Of a stretch of 64,000 nt of DNA, positions 9,826-17,644 are shown piece by piece (position 1 is the first letter of the stretch; each line of letters starts with the position of its first letter). The stretch lies in NCBI RefSeq assembly GCF_003116585.1, contig NZ_QEHM01000009.1, positions 124,001-188,000 of the forward strand, in the 5' to 3' direction. Source of the DNA: Albibacillus kandeliae. GTDB taxonomy: Bacteria; Pseudomonadota; Alphaproteobacteria; Rhodobacterales; Rhodobacteraceae. Under the pieces are notes generated by a model that searched no databases, had not been told where the DNA came from, and saw nothing but the letters and a program-made list of their open reading frames with translations. The translations under genes and the position numbers were made by a program.

Positions 9826-9834
9826 CCGGTCGAG
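9811..9834. terminator. Bidirectional hairpin between convergent genes
   Basis: A perfect 10-bp inverted repeat (CTCGACCGGT / ACCGGTCGAG) with a 4-base loop. It spans the last codons and the stop of the DUF4175 gene: the TGA begins in the loop. It lies 3 bases from the stop codon of the convergent zinc-ribbon gene. There is no T-run, so intrinsic termination would be weak. Confidence 0.5.
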
Positions 9835-9837
9835 GCG

Positions 9838-10827
9838 TTACTTCGGAACGAAGCCGCTGAGCTTGGTGTCGAGCCAGCGCCGCAGGTCGTCCACGGTCGC
9901 GGTATAGGAATCGAGCGGCCCCTTCAGGCTCGGCGACGCCTCGATGATCTTCTGGGAATTCACGTAGACCACCACCAGCAGCACGGCGAGCAGCAGGATC
10001 AGGCTGAACCCGCGAGTGAACCCGCCGCGCGAGCGGACCGGCGCGACCTCGACCGCCTCGGGGGCCGGTGCCTCGGTCTCGTTGGTGCGCAGGGTCGAGT
10101 TGATTTCGTCGATATCGGGCAACAGCCGGCTGCGGCGGCGATCCTGATCGGCCTGCACGGTGCCCGAGGTCTCCTGCACCGGCACCGAGCGTTCCCGGGG
10201 TTTCGGCGCGGGTTGTTCGCTCACACCCCAGTCGAGGCCCAGTTCAGCCTGGCTTTCGAGGCTCGTGCTCTCGGTGGCGCGCATCCGCGCCTCGAACTCG
10301 GCCTCCTGCCGCAGGATGTCGCTGATCGACGGGTCCATGTCCCGCGCCTTGCGCGAGATCAGCGGTGCGACCGGCGGCGTCGGGGCAGGGGCGAGGTCTT
10401 CGATGTCTTCCTCGTAGACGTCGGGCGCGGCGATATCCTCTGCAGGCAGATCGTCGGGCGCGGCCTTGGCAAAGAAGGCAGCCGGGTCGGCTTCTTCGTC
10501 CTCGTCCTCGTCGTCTCCCTTGAGCGCGTCCTCTTCATCCTCGTCCGGACTGTCCCAGCGCGTCTCGTCCTCGACGGACTCCAGGTCGTCGGCATCGTCC
10601 ATCTCCGGCGCGTCAGACGTCTCGTCTTCGTCCAGGTCCTCGTCGGCGCTCAGGCCCGGTGCGGGCGCGAAAACGGGTTCAGGCGCGGCCTCGGCCGGTT
10701 CGTGGTCGGGATGATACTGGTACCAGGTGTTGCCACAGTTCGAGCATTGAACATCACGCCCCTCGGTGGGGATGACTTCATCGGGCACCTCGTATTGCGC
10801 ATCGCAATTCGGGCAAGTGATCCTCAT
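9838..10827 (-). CDS. Membrane-anchored MJ0042-type zinc-ribbon protein with acidic linker
   Basis: A 329-residue protein. The N-terminus is an MJ0042/zinc-ribbon finger with cysteines C5, C8, C28 and C31. Residues about 55-130 form a very acidic Asp/Glu-rich linker. A single membrane helix (SLILLLAVLLVVVYV) lies near residues 278-295, followed by a short tail. The expected topology is zinc finger in the cytoplasm and tail in the periplasm. The function is unknown; proteins of this layout occur next to ftsE in related genomes, and here it diverges from ftsE with 180 bases between. The ATG at 10827 starts directly at the finger. Confidence 0.85.
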   Translation of the reverse strand: MRITCPNCDAQYEVPDEVIPTEGRDVQCSNCGNTWYQYHPDHEPAEAAPEPVFAPAPGLSADEDLDEDETSDAPEMDDADDLESVEDETRWDSPDEDEEDALKGDDEDEDEEADPAAFFAKAAPDDLPAEDIAAPDVYEEDIEDLAPAPTPPVAPLISRKARDMDPSISDILRQEAEFEARMRATESTSLESQAELGLDWGVSEQPAPKPRERSVPVQETSGTVQADQDRRRSRLLPDIDEINSTLRTNETEAPAPEAVEVAPVRSRGGFTRGFSLILLLAVLLVVVYVNSQKIIEASPSLKGPLDSYTATVDDLRRWLDTKLSGFVPK

Positions 10828-11007
10828 TCCGCTGTTCCTGCTCTGCCAAAACGCCTGATAATTATAATTTTCATCATCATAGGGAAATGGATGGCGGGCG
10901 CAAAGCGACAATTCGCTGAGCCTACATTTGCGAACGGCGTCGTTGCTGCTGGGCATTGAATCTGCCCTGTCGCTGAGGCAAAACATGCGCGAAGTCAGGG
11001 GGCGCAT

Positions 11008-11685
11008 GTGATCGAGCTGGAAAATGTCGGCTACAGCTACGGCGGTGGCGAATTGCTGAGCAATGTGACCCTGAGCCTGTCGCCGGGCTCCTTCCATTTC
11101 CTGACCGGGCCGTCCGGCTCGGGCAAGACCACGCTGATGAAGCTCTGCTATGGCGCGCTCAAACCCACGTCGGGGCGCATCAAGGTCTTTGGCAGCGACA
11201 TGCGCCGGCTCGACCGTGACCAGATGGCGATCCTGCGGCGGCGCATCGGCGTCGTGCATCAGGACTGCCAGTTCCTCGACCACCTGCCGCTGGCCGACAA
11301 TGTCGCGCTGCCGCTGACCGTCTCGGGCCGCGATGTCGGGGCCGAGAGCCAGAACCTCTCGGAACTGCTCGCATGGGTCGGGCTCGGCAATCGCACCGAC
11401 GCGCTGCCCCCGGAACTCTCGGGCGGGGAGCGCCAGCGCGCCGCCCTTGCCCGCGCCGTGATCATGTCGCCCGAGGTCGTGCTCGCGGACGAGCCCACCG
11501 GCAACGTCGACTGGGAGATGTCGCAGCGCCTGCTGACCCTGCTGGCCGAGCTGAACCGGATGGGCAAGACGGTGCTGGTGGCCAGCCACGACCTTGCCCT
11601 GATCCGCGCCGCCAAGAGCCTCGTGCAGGCGCGCGTCCTGCGGATTTCCAATCGCAAGCTCCAGCTCGCGGGGGCAGACCTGTGA
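11008..11685 (+). CDS. ftsE: Cell-division ATP-binding protein FtsE
   Basis: ABC ATPase that with FtsX links divisome assembly to activation of septal peptidoglycan hydrolases. The 225-residue protein has Walker A GPSGSGKTT, the signature LSGGERQ, Walker B VVLADEPTGN and the H-loop ASHD. The start is a GTG preceded by a GGGGG-rich ribosome-binding site; an ATG two bases earlier is out of frame. It overlaps ftsX by 4 bases (GTGA), so the pair is translationally coupled. Confidence 0.95.
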   Translation: MIELENVGYSYGGGELLSNVTLSLSPGSFHFLTGPSGSGKTTLMKLCYGALKPTSGRIKVFGSDMRRLDRDQMAILRRRIGVVHQDCQFLDHLPLADNVALPLTVSGRDVGAESQNLSELLAWVGLGNRTDALPPELSGGERQRAALARAVIMSPEVVLADEPTGNVDWEMSQRLLTLLAELNRMGKTVLVASHDLALIRAAKSLVQARVLRISNRKLQLAGADL

Positions 11686-12581
11686 GCAAGCGCACCATCC
11701 GCTCCTTCCTGCTCGGAGATGCCCAGGCCGACCGCGTCGTGCCGCCCTCCGGGTTCACCGCCCAGCTCACGCTCTTCGCGGCGGCGGCGATGGCGTTCCT
11801 CGCGGTCTTCGCGCTGGCGCTCTGCATGGCCTCGGGCCGTCTGGCGGACCGCTGGGCCGGGGAACTGGCGCGCAGCGCCACGCTGCGCATCTCCGCTCCC
11901 GCCGATCAGCGCGACGCGCAGACCGCCGCCGCGCTCGAAATCCTGCGCCAGACCCCGGGCATCGCCTCGGCGCGGGCGCTCAGCATGGAGGAACAGGCCG
12001 CGCTGCTGACACCGTGGTTCGGGGCCGACCTTCCGCTCGATGACCTTCCGGTGCCGCAGCTGGTCGAGATCGTCGCCGACGATCAGGGCTACGATGTCGA
12101 GGGCCTGCGCCTGCGACTCTCGGGCGAGGTTCCGGGCGCCGTGCTCGACGATCACTCGCGCTGGCGCCGGCCGCTGGTCGATGCGGCGAACAGCCTGCGT
12201 CGCCTCGGCCTGATGTCGATCCTGCTGATCGGCGGCGCGACCGCCGCGATGATCACCCTTGCCGCGAACGCCGCGCTGGCCGCCAATGCGCAGGTGATCG
12301 AGGTGCTGCGGCTGGTCGGCGCCCGCGACACCTATATCGCGCAGGCCTTCGTGCGCCGTTTCACCCTGCGCGCACTGATCGGTGCGACGCTGGGCATGGC
12401 GCTGGGGATGCTCGGGGTGGCGCTGCTGCCGCCCGCGTCCGACGCCGGTGGCTTCCTGACCGGCCTCGGGTTTCAGGGGGCAGGGTGGGCCGTGCCCTTC
12501 CTGATCCCGGTGCTCGGTGCCTTGGTGGCTTTCGCCGCGACGTGGTACTCGGCCCGCCGCCGGTTGGGAGAGCTGACCTGA
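11682..12581 (+). CDS. ftsX: Cell-division protein FtsX
   Basis: Membrane partner of FtsE, about 299 residues. It has four hydrophobic segments: one near residues 28-48, a large extracytoplasmic loop from about 50 to 170, then three segments from about 180 to 295. This is the FtsX/MacB-like permease topology. The GTG start at 11682 overlaps the ftsE stop. The conserved segment VLRLVGARDTYIA, which contacts the ATPase, is present after the second helix. The stop overlaps the plsC ATG by one base. Confidence 0.92.
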   Translation: MSKRTIRSFLLGDAQADRVVPPSGFTAQLTLFAAAAMAFLAVFALALCMASGRLADRWAGELARSATLRISAPADQRDAQTAAALEILRQTPGIASARALSMEEQAALLTPWFGADLPLDDLPVPQLVEIVADDQGYDVEGLRLRLSGEVPGAVLDDHSRWRRPLVDAANSLRRLGLMSILLIGGATAAMITLAANAALAANAQVIEVLRLVGARDTYIAQAFVRRFTLRALIGATLGMALGMLGVALLPPASDAGGFLTGLGFQGAGWAVPFLIPVLGALVAFAATWYSARRRLGELT

Positions 12582-13312
12582 TGTTTCGCTGGATCCGCTC
12601 GCTCCTGTTCGTCGTCCTGATGTATCTCGGCATGGCGGTCCTCGGTTTCTCCTTCGCGCCCTTCGCCCTGTTCTCGCGCAACGCCGCGGTGCGGGCCTGC
12701 AAGCTCTTCTGCATCTGGGCGCGCTGGCTGGCGGGCTGGCTGGTGGGCATCCGGACCGAGGTGCGCGGACCGATCCCGACCGGCGAGGTCCTGATCGCCT
12801 CCAAGCACCAGTCGTTCCTCGACATCATCCTGATCTTCCACGTTCTGCCGCGCCCCAAGTTCATCATGAAGCGCGAACTGATGTGGACCCCCTTCATCGG
12901 CCTCTACGCGCGCCGCATGGGCTGCATCCCCGTCGACCGCGCCAAGCGTGGCGGCGCGCTGGCCAAGATGGTGCGCGACGTGATGACCGAGCGCCGGGAT
13001 CCCGGTCAGCTGGTGATCTACCCGCAGGGCACCCGCGTCGCGCCGGGCGATTACAAGCCCTACAAGGGCGGGATCGGCATTCTCTACAATGAACTCGAAA
13101 CCCCCTGCGTCCCGGTCGCGACCAACGTCGGCCTGTTCTGGCCCCGCAAGGGCCTGACCAAGTATCCGGGACTGGCGGTTGTCGAGTTCCTCGAACCGGT
13201 CGAGCCGGGCCTGTCGCGCCGCGAGTTCATGACCGAGATCGAGGCGCAGGTGGAACGGCAGTCCACCGTCCTGATGCGCGAAGCGGGGTACGAGGCCGAT
13301 GAACTACGTTGA
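12581..13312 (+). CDS. plsC: 1-acyl-sn-glycerol-3-phosphate acyltransferase
   Basis: Transfers an acyl chain to lysophosphatidic acid to make phosphatidic acid at the inner membrane. A 243-residue protein with a hydrophobic N-terminus (about residues 8-30). The catalytic HX4D motif reads H76-QSFL-D81, and the second motif is PQGTR (commonly PEGTR) near residue 147. It is the third gene of the ftsEX-plsC run, starting on the last base of the ftsX stop and overlapping the next gene by 14 bases. Confidence 0.92.
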   Translation: MFRWIRSLLFVVLMYLGMAVLGFSFAPFALFSRNAAVRACKLFCIWARWLAGWLVGIRTEVRGPIPTGEVLIASKHQSFLDIILIFHVLPRPKFIMKRELMWTPFIGLYARRMGCIPVDRAKRGGALAKMVRDVMTERRDPGQLVIYPQGTRVAPGDYKPYKGGIGILYNELETPCVPVATNVGLFWPRKGLTKYPGLAVVEFLEPVEPGLSRREFMTEIEAQVERQSTVLMREAGYEADELR

Positions 13313-13904
13313 GGATATCGAGACGCTCGAGGCGCTCTACGGGATCGTGGGAGAGGCGGCCAGCGTCAAGGTCGCCCGCCGCCTGACCCCGACCTACCGC
13401 AAGTGGATCATGGCCTCCCGGCTCTGCATGATGACCACCGTGGGCCCGGACGGAACCGATGGCAGCCCGCGCGGTGACGATGGCCCGGTGGTGATGGAAC
13501 TCGACCCCGGAACCCTGGCGATGCCGGACTGGCGCGGCAACAACCGGCTCGATTCCCTGCGCAATATCGTGACCGACGGGCGCATCTCGCTGATGTTCAT
13601 GATCCCGGGCAGCAACAACGTGATGCGGGTCAACGGCCGTGCAAGGCTGACCGCCGACGAGGCCCTGCGCGAGCGCTTCCGGCGCAAGTCCATCCTGCCC
13701 GCCACCGTCATCGTGATTTCGATCGAGGAAATCTACAGCCAATGCGCGCGCGCCCTGCTGCGCTCGGGCCTGTGGAACGGCGAACCCGCACCCGCCGACC
13801 TGCCGACGGTCGGCGACATCCTGACCGAGATGAGCGAAGGCAAGCTCGACGGCAAGGCCTACGACGAGGAATGGCCGGTCCGCGCCGCCCAGTCCATGTG
13901 GTAG
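13299..13904 (+). CDS. Pyridoxamine 5'-phosphate oxidase-fold (FMN-binding) family protein
   Basis: A 201-residue protein with the split-barrel flavin-binding fold of the PNPOx family: the strand LCMMTTVGPDGTDGSPRGD, the stretch DWRGNNRLDSLRNI, and SLMFMIPG. This subgroup (MSMEG_1061/DR2398-like) is distinct from true PdxH; the substrate is unknown. The ATG lies inside the plsC 3' end (14-base overlap). It is convergent with the N-acetyltransferase gene, with stop codons almost touching. Confidence 0.8.
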   Translation: MNYVEDIETLEALYGIVGEAASVKVARRLTPTYRKWIMASRLCMMTTVGPDGTDGSPRGDDGPVVMELDPGTLAMPDWRGNNRLDSLRNIVTDGRISLMFMIPGSNNVMRVNGRARLTADEALRERFRRKSILPATVIVISIEEIYSQCARALLRSGLWNGEPAPADLPTVGDILTEMSEGKLDGKAYDEEWPVRAAQSMW

Positions 13905-13907
13905 GCG

Positions 13908-14762
13908 TCACAGGGTCTTTTCTGCAATCCCTCGGGCCTCTGCAGGCAGCGGGGTGTCCTGTTCGATGCGGGCCCATGCGGCGGCAATCATCCGATCATC
14001 CACCCCGATCCTGAGCTCGTCGCGCACCAGCGATGCGAACTCGGCCTCGCTCGTCACCACCGTGCGCGTATCGCCCTCCGCCGTCTCGCGGGTCACGTTG
14101 CGCCCGAACACGCCGATCCGCGTATTCCCGTCGAACCCGGCCAGCATCAGGTGGTTCGGGAAAGGCATCCGGCTCCACGTGGCGCAAATGTGGTTCGCAC
14201 CCGCGACATCGGCGTCGACCACAAAGGCAGAGTCGAAGCCGTAGAGCGACCCCCACTGGCCGTTGGTCCAGCGCTCGATCACCGTCTCGTCGGTGCGCGC
14301 GTCCCGGATCAGCCGGTAACGCCCGTTGGTCATGTCCTGCTCGACGTCGAGCACCAGCTTCAGCGGCTCCAGCGCGCCCGGGCCGCCAAACCCGGCGTCC
14401 GCGATAAAGCGCTCCTCGCCGATGGTGACGGTCATCAGCAGGTGGGTGCGCGGTCCGCCCTCGGGCAGCCCCTTGCGCACGCGACCGAGGGCCCGGCGGG
14501 TCTGGAACCCGAGCGCCGAGAGCGCCGCGCCGAACAGCGCGTTCAGCTCGAAGCAGTAGCCGCCCCGCCGCCGGTGCAGGATCTTCTCGACGATCACGTC
14601 GAGGTCGAGGTCCGGGGCCGAGCCGAGGTAGGGATCGAAGCTCTCGAAGGGCAGGGCGCGCAGCTGCGCCCGCTGCAGCTGCCGCAACGCCTCTGCATCG
14701 GGCACGGCAGGCCGCTCCATCCCGAGTCGTTCGAGGTAGGTCGTAAGGTCGAAGGCTGGCAT
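13908..14762 (-). CDS. Arylamine N-acetyltransferase
   Basis: Transfers acetyl from acetyl-CoA to arylamines or arylhydrazines through a cysteine intermediate. A 284-residue protein of the NAT family. The catalytic triad is complete and at canonical spacing: C70 (RGGYCFE), H107 (RTHLLM) and D122 (ADAGFGG). The ATG at 14762 starts just before the conserved N-terminal helix (YLERLG); the frame extends upstream without support. It is upstream of lpdA only by position, and transcription is probably separate. Confidence 0.93.
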   Translation of the reverse strand: MPAFDLTTYLERLGMERPAVPDAEALRQLQRAQLRALPFESFDPYLGSAPDLDLDVIVEKILHRRRGGYCFELNALFGAALSALGFQTRRALGRVRKGLPEGGPRTHLLMTVTIGEERFIADAGFGGPGALEPLKLVLDVEQDMTNGRYRLIRDARTDETVIERWTNGQWGSLYGFDSAFVVDADVAGANHICATWSRMPFPNHLMLAGFDGNTRIGVFGRNVTRETAEGDTRTVVTSEAEFASLVRDELRIGVDDRMIAAAWARIEQDTPLPAEARGIAEKTL

Positions 14763-14841
14763 TGCGGGCTCCGGTCGGGGTCGTCGCTTCGGCCCGAGAG
14801 TGGCGTCATTCGCCGCCCGCCACAAGGGGAGCGGAACGCAA

Positions 14842-14870
14842 ACGGCCCGCCAGCAGGGCTGACGGGCCGT
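14842..14870 (-). terminator. Hairpin downstream of lpdA
   Basis: An inverted repeat (ACGGCCCG / CGGGCCGT, one mismatch, then CAGC/GCTG with a 3-base loop) 20 bases after the lpdA stop. On the minus strand it is followed by TTTGCG, a short T-run, so it may be a weak intrinsic terminator of the lpdA transcript. Confidence 0.5.
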
Positions 14871-14890
14871 GGATCGCGCCGCTGGCGGGA

Positions 14891-16279
14891 TCAGCTGTGG
14901 ATCGGACCGTCGCCGCAGGCCAGCGCGGCTTCGCGCACGGCTTCGGAGTAGGTCGGGTGGGCGTGGCAGGTCAGCGCCACGTCCTCGGCGGAGGCGCCGA
15001 ATTCCATCGCCACGCAAATCTCGTGGATCAGGTCGCCCGCGCCCGGCCCGATGATGTGGGCGCCGAGAATGCGGTCGGTTTCCTTGTCGACGAGGATCTT
15101 GACGAAGCCCTCGGCCTGGAACACGGCCTTGGCGCGCGCGTTGCCCATGAACGAGAACTTGCCGGCCTTGTAGGCGCGGCCCGCCTTCTTCAGCGTCTCC
15201 TCGGTCTCGCCGACGCTGGCGACCTCGGGGGTGGTGTAGATCACGCCAGGGATCACGCCGTAGTTCACGTGGCCATGCTTGCCCGCGATCTGTTCGGCCA
15301 CGGCCATGCCCTCGTCCTCGGCCTTGTGGGCCAGCATCGGGCCGGCGATGCAGTCGCCGATGGCGTAGATGCCCTTGACGTTGGTCTGCCAGTCCTTGCC
15401 CACCTCGATCTGGCCGCGCGGGCTCATCTGGATGCCGAGCGCGTCAAGGCCCAGACCCTCGGTGTAGGGCTTGCGGCCGGTGGCGACGAGCACGGCATCC
15501 GCCTCGATCTCGTGCTCGCTGTCATCCTTGCGCAGCTTGTAGGTGACCTTGGCCTTGGACTTGGCGACCTCGGTCTTCTGCACGGCGGCGCCCATGATGA
15601 ACTCCATGCCCTGCTTCTTGAGGATCCGCTGCAGCGTGCGCTGCACCTCGGGGTCCATGCCGGGGGTGATCACGTCGAGGAACTCGATCACGGTCACCTC
15701 GGCGCCAAGGCGCGAATAGACCGAACCAAGCTCGAGCCCGATGACGCCCGCGCCGATCACGACCATCTTCTTCGGGACCTTCGGCAGCTCCAGCGCGCCG
15801 GTCGAGGTCACCACGACCTTTTCGTCGACTTCGACACCGGGGAGCGACGAGGGCACCGAGCCCGAGGCGATCACGATGTTCTTGGCCTCGTGGATTTCGT
15901 CACCGACCTTGACCTTGCCGGCCTCGGGGATCGAGGCGTAGCCCTTGATCCAGTCGATCTTGTTCTTCTTGAACAGGAACTCGATGCCGCCGGTGTTCTG
16001 GCCGATGGTGTCGTCCTTGTAGGCCAGCATCTGTTTCCAGTCGACGCTGGGCGCCTTGCCCTTCAGGCCCATGGTGGCAAAGTTGTGCTCGGCCTCGTGC
16101 AGCATGTGCGAGGCATGCAGCAACGCCTTGGACGGGATGCAGCCGACGTTCAGGCAGGTGCCGCCGAGGGTGGCGCGCCCCTCGACGCAGGCCGTCTTGA
16201 GCCCGAGCTGGGCGCAGCGGATCGCGGACACGTAGCCGCCAGGGCCGGCTCCGATGATGATAACGTCGTATTGGGCCAT
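14891..16279 (-). CDS. lpdA: Dihydrolipoyl dehydrogenase (E3)
   Basis: Flavoprotein that reoxidises dihydrolipoamide of 2-oxoacid dehydrogenase complexes with NAD+. The 462 residues include the FAD-binding GAGPGG (10-15), the redox-active disulfide C42-LNVG-C47, a second dinucleotide motif ([11 protein letters not shown]), and the C-terminal HAHPT segment with the catalytic histidine. It is the last core gene of the block that carries sucA and odhB, so it most likely serves the 2-oxoglutarate dehydrogenase complex. Confidence 0.96.
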   Translation of the reverse strand: MAQYDVIIIGAGPGGYVSAIRCAQLGLKTACVEGRATLGGTCLNVGCIPSKALLHASHMLHEAEHNFATMGLKGKAPSVDWKQMLAYKDDTIGQNTGGIEFLFKKNKIDWIKGYASIPEAGKVKVGDEIHEAKNIVIASGSVPSSLPGVEVDEKVVVTSTGALELPKVPKKMVVIGAGVIGLELGSVYSRLGAEVTVIEFLDVITPGMDPEVQRTLQRILKKQGMEFIMGAAVQKTEVAKSKAKVTYKLRKDDSEHEIEADAVLVATGRKPYTEGLGLDALGIQMSPRGQIEVGKDWQTNVKGIYAIGDCIAGPMLAHKAEDEGMAVAEQIAGKHGHVNYGVIPGVIYTTPEVASVGETEETLKKAGRAYKAGKFSFMGNARAKAVFQAEGFVKILVDKETDRILGAHIIGPGAGDLIHEICVAMEFGASAEDVALTCHAHPTYSEAVREAALACGDGPIHS

Positions 16280-16346
16280 ATTGGTCTCCTGGGTCTGTCT
16301 GTGCCCCCGGCCTCATCGGCCGGCGGGCTGGGTTCGTAATCTGGGT

Positions 16347-16733
16347 TCAGCGGGCCCGGCGCCGGGACCGGCGCCAGAGGAAGAGCGTGTGGATGGTATA
16401 GAGCGCCGTGAACCCGAGCAGCAGCTCGACGGTGCCTGACATCATCCGGGGCGGCGGGGGGGCGAGGAAGGGCAGGAACAGCAGGCGCAGCGCCAGCGCT
16501 CCCACCAGCACCGCCATCAGGGCCGACGGGACGGCAGAGACATGCGAGGACCGGATCAGGTCGCTCACGCCGGTTGCAAGAAAGGCGACGGACACCACGG
16601 CCACGGCGACCGGCCATGCGGTGCCTTCGACGGGCGGCAAGTAGCCTTCCATCAGCGGGACACTGGTGGCGGCGGTCCAGCCCAGCCACGTGGTCACCGG
16701 CAACATGATCGTATTCGCGAACAACAGGTCCAT
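16347..16733 (-). CDS. Hypothetical membrane protein, 128 aa
   Basis: A small hydrophobic protein with about four predicted membrane helices and a basic C-terminus (WRRSRRRAR). I do not recognise a family. The ATG at 16733 is taken because the sequence begins with a hydrophobic segment there; an in-frame start at 16772 would overlap the upstream MAPEG gene. It lies between two MAPEG genes and lpdA, 9 bases downstream of the first MAPEG gene, so it is likely in the same transcript. Confidence 0.65.
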   Translation of the reverse strand: MDLLFANTIMLPVTTWLGWTAATSVPLMEGYLPPVEGTAWPVAVAVVSVAFLATGVSDLIRSSHVSAVPSALMAVLVGALALRLLFLPFLAPPPPRMMSGTVELLLGFTALYTIHTLFLWRRSRRRAR

Positions 16734-16741
16734 TTTGCGTC

Positions 16742-17155
16742 CTACAGCAAGGCCAGCACTATCATGACACATGTAGCAGCGAGTCCGATCGTCCAGAAGA
16801 TCGAACGCCAGGGGGACCAGCCAAAAGCGTAGGCAGGCACATAGAGGACACGGGCGGCCAGGTAGAGCCAGGCGCAGCCAGCGGTCAGCGGGGAGGCGGC
16901 ATTGCCCAGCGTCACCACCACGACGGCGATGGTAAAGAGGATCAGTCCCTCGAAATGGTTGTTCATCGCGCGGTGCAGGCGGCCCGTGCGGCGCGACATC
17001 ATCATGTAGGGATTGTCGTGCGCGTGGTCCTGCGGATCACGCGGCCCCATCGTGGTGCGCGGGCCAAGTTCGGCATTGGCCGGAACCGCCATCAGCACGA
17101 TCTGAAGGACCTGCAGCAGGGCGGCGAGGGCGAGAACCGTGACTTCGGCGGGCAT
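16742..17155 (-). CDS. MAPEG-family membrane protein (copy 1)
   Basis: A 137-residue protein with four hydrophobic segments. Features of the MAPEG superfamily (eicosanoid/glutathione-metabolism-like membrane proteins) are visible: RAMNNHFEGLILF, with an acidic residue in the second helix, and ARVLYVPAYAFGWSPWRS. Substrate unknown. It closely resembles the next gene in the shared segments GRLxRAxxNHxE and LYxxAYxxGWxPWRS, so the pair arose by tandem duplication. Confidence 0.82.
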   Translation of the reverse strand: MPAEVTVLALAALLQVLQIVLMAVPANAELGPRTTMGPRDPQDHAHDNPYMMMSRRTGRLHRAMNNHFEGLILFTIAVVVVTLGNAASPLTAGCAWLYLAARVLYVPAYAFGWSPWRSIFWTIGLAATCVMIVLALL

Positions 17156-17167
17156 GTTGCGGCCTCC

Positions 17168-17557
17168 TCAGACCAGCGCTGCGATATACATGGCGATGGT
17201 GGCGACAAGGCCGACCATGTAGATCACCGACCGCCAGGGCGCCCAGCCATAGGCATAGGCCGGGATGTAGAGCGCGCGCGCCGCGGCGTAGAGCAGGGCG
17301 CAGGCGGCGGTAAAGCCGCTGGCGCTGCCGGAGAGCACCACGCAGACCACGGCGCCGATGAAGAAGGGAAAATTCTCGGTATGGTTGGCAAGAGCGCGGC
17401 GCAGACGGCCTGTCATCACCGACATATCCAGCGGAACGTCCCGGGGCGAGGCATTGGCCTTGCCGCCCACGTCACGGTTCAGCAGGGATTGCGACCAGCC
17501 GACCAGAACCACGTGTTCCAGGGCGACGATGGCGAGGGCGACGAGTTCGGGGGTCAT
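17168..17557 (-). CDS. MAPEG-family membrane protein (copy 2)
   Basis: A 129-residue paralogue of the preceding gene on the same strand, 12 bases apart. It shares GRLRRALANHTENFPFF and ARALYIPAYAYGWAPWRS with its neighbour and has the same four-helix topology. Function unknown; MAPEG proteins often act on lipophilic electrophiles with glutathione or are uncharacterised in bacteria. Two strong GC-rich hairpins separate it from odhB, so expression may be reduced relative to odhB. Confidence 0.82.
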   Translation of the reverse strand: MTPELVALAIVALEHVVLVGWSQSLLNRDVGGKANASPRDVPLDMSVMTGRLRRALANHTENFPFFIGAVVCVVLSGSASGFTAACALLYAAARALYIPAYAYGWAPWRSVIYMVGLVATIAMYIAALV

Positions 17558-17581
17558 GCGGCGAAGCCTCTTGTGACGATC

Positions 17582-17639
17582 CGGGCGGGCAGGGCCCGCC
17601 CGTAACCAGGCGTTTGCAAGGGCGGGACTGGTCCCGCCC
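17582..17639 (-). other. Two tandem GC-rich hairpins after odhB
   Basis: Two separate perfect inverted repeats follow the odhB stop: 17620-17639 (GGGCGGGAC / GTCCCGCCC, 2-base loop) and 17582-17602 (CGGGCGGG / CCCGCCCG, 5-base loop). Neither is followed by a clear T-run. They may slow transcription or protect the 3' end of the odhB message before the MAPEG genes. Confidence 0.55.
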
Positions 17640-17644
17640 CCGGA

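Noticed and set aside
15666-15673. GTGATCAC inside lpdA
   Set aside because: A single copy within coding sequence with no partner at 21 bp; the octamer is explained by GTG ATC AC codons.
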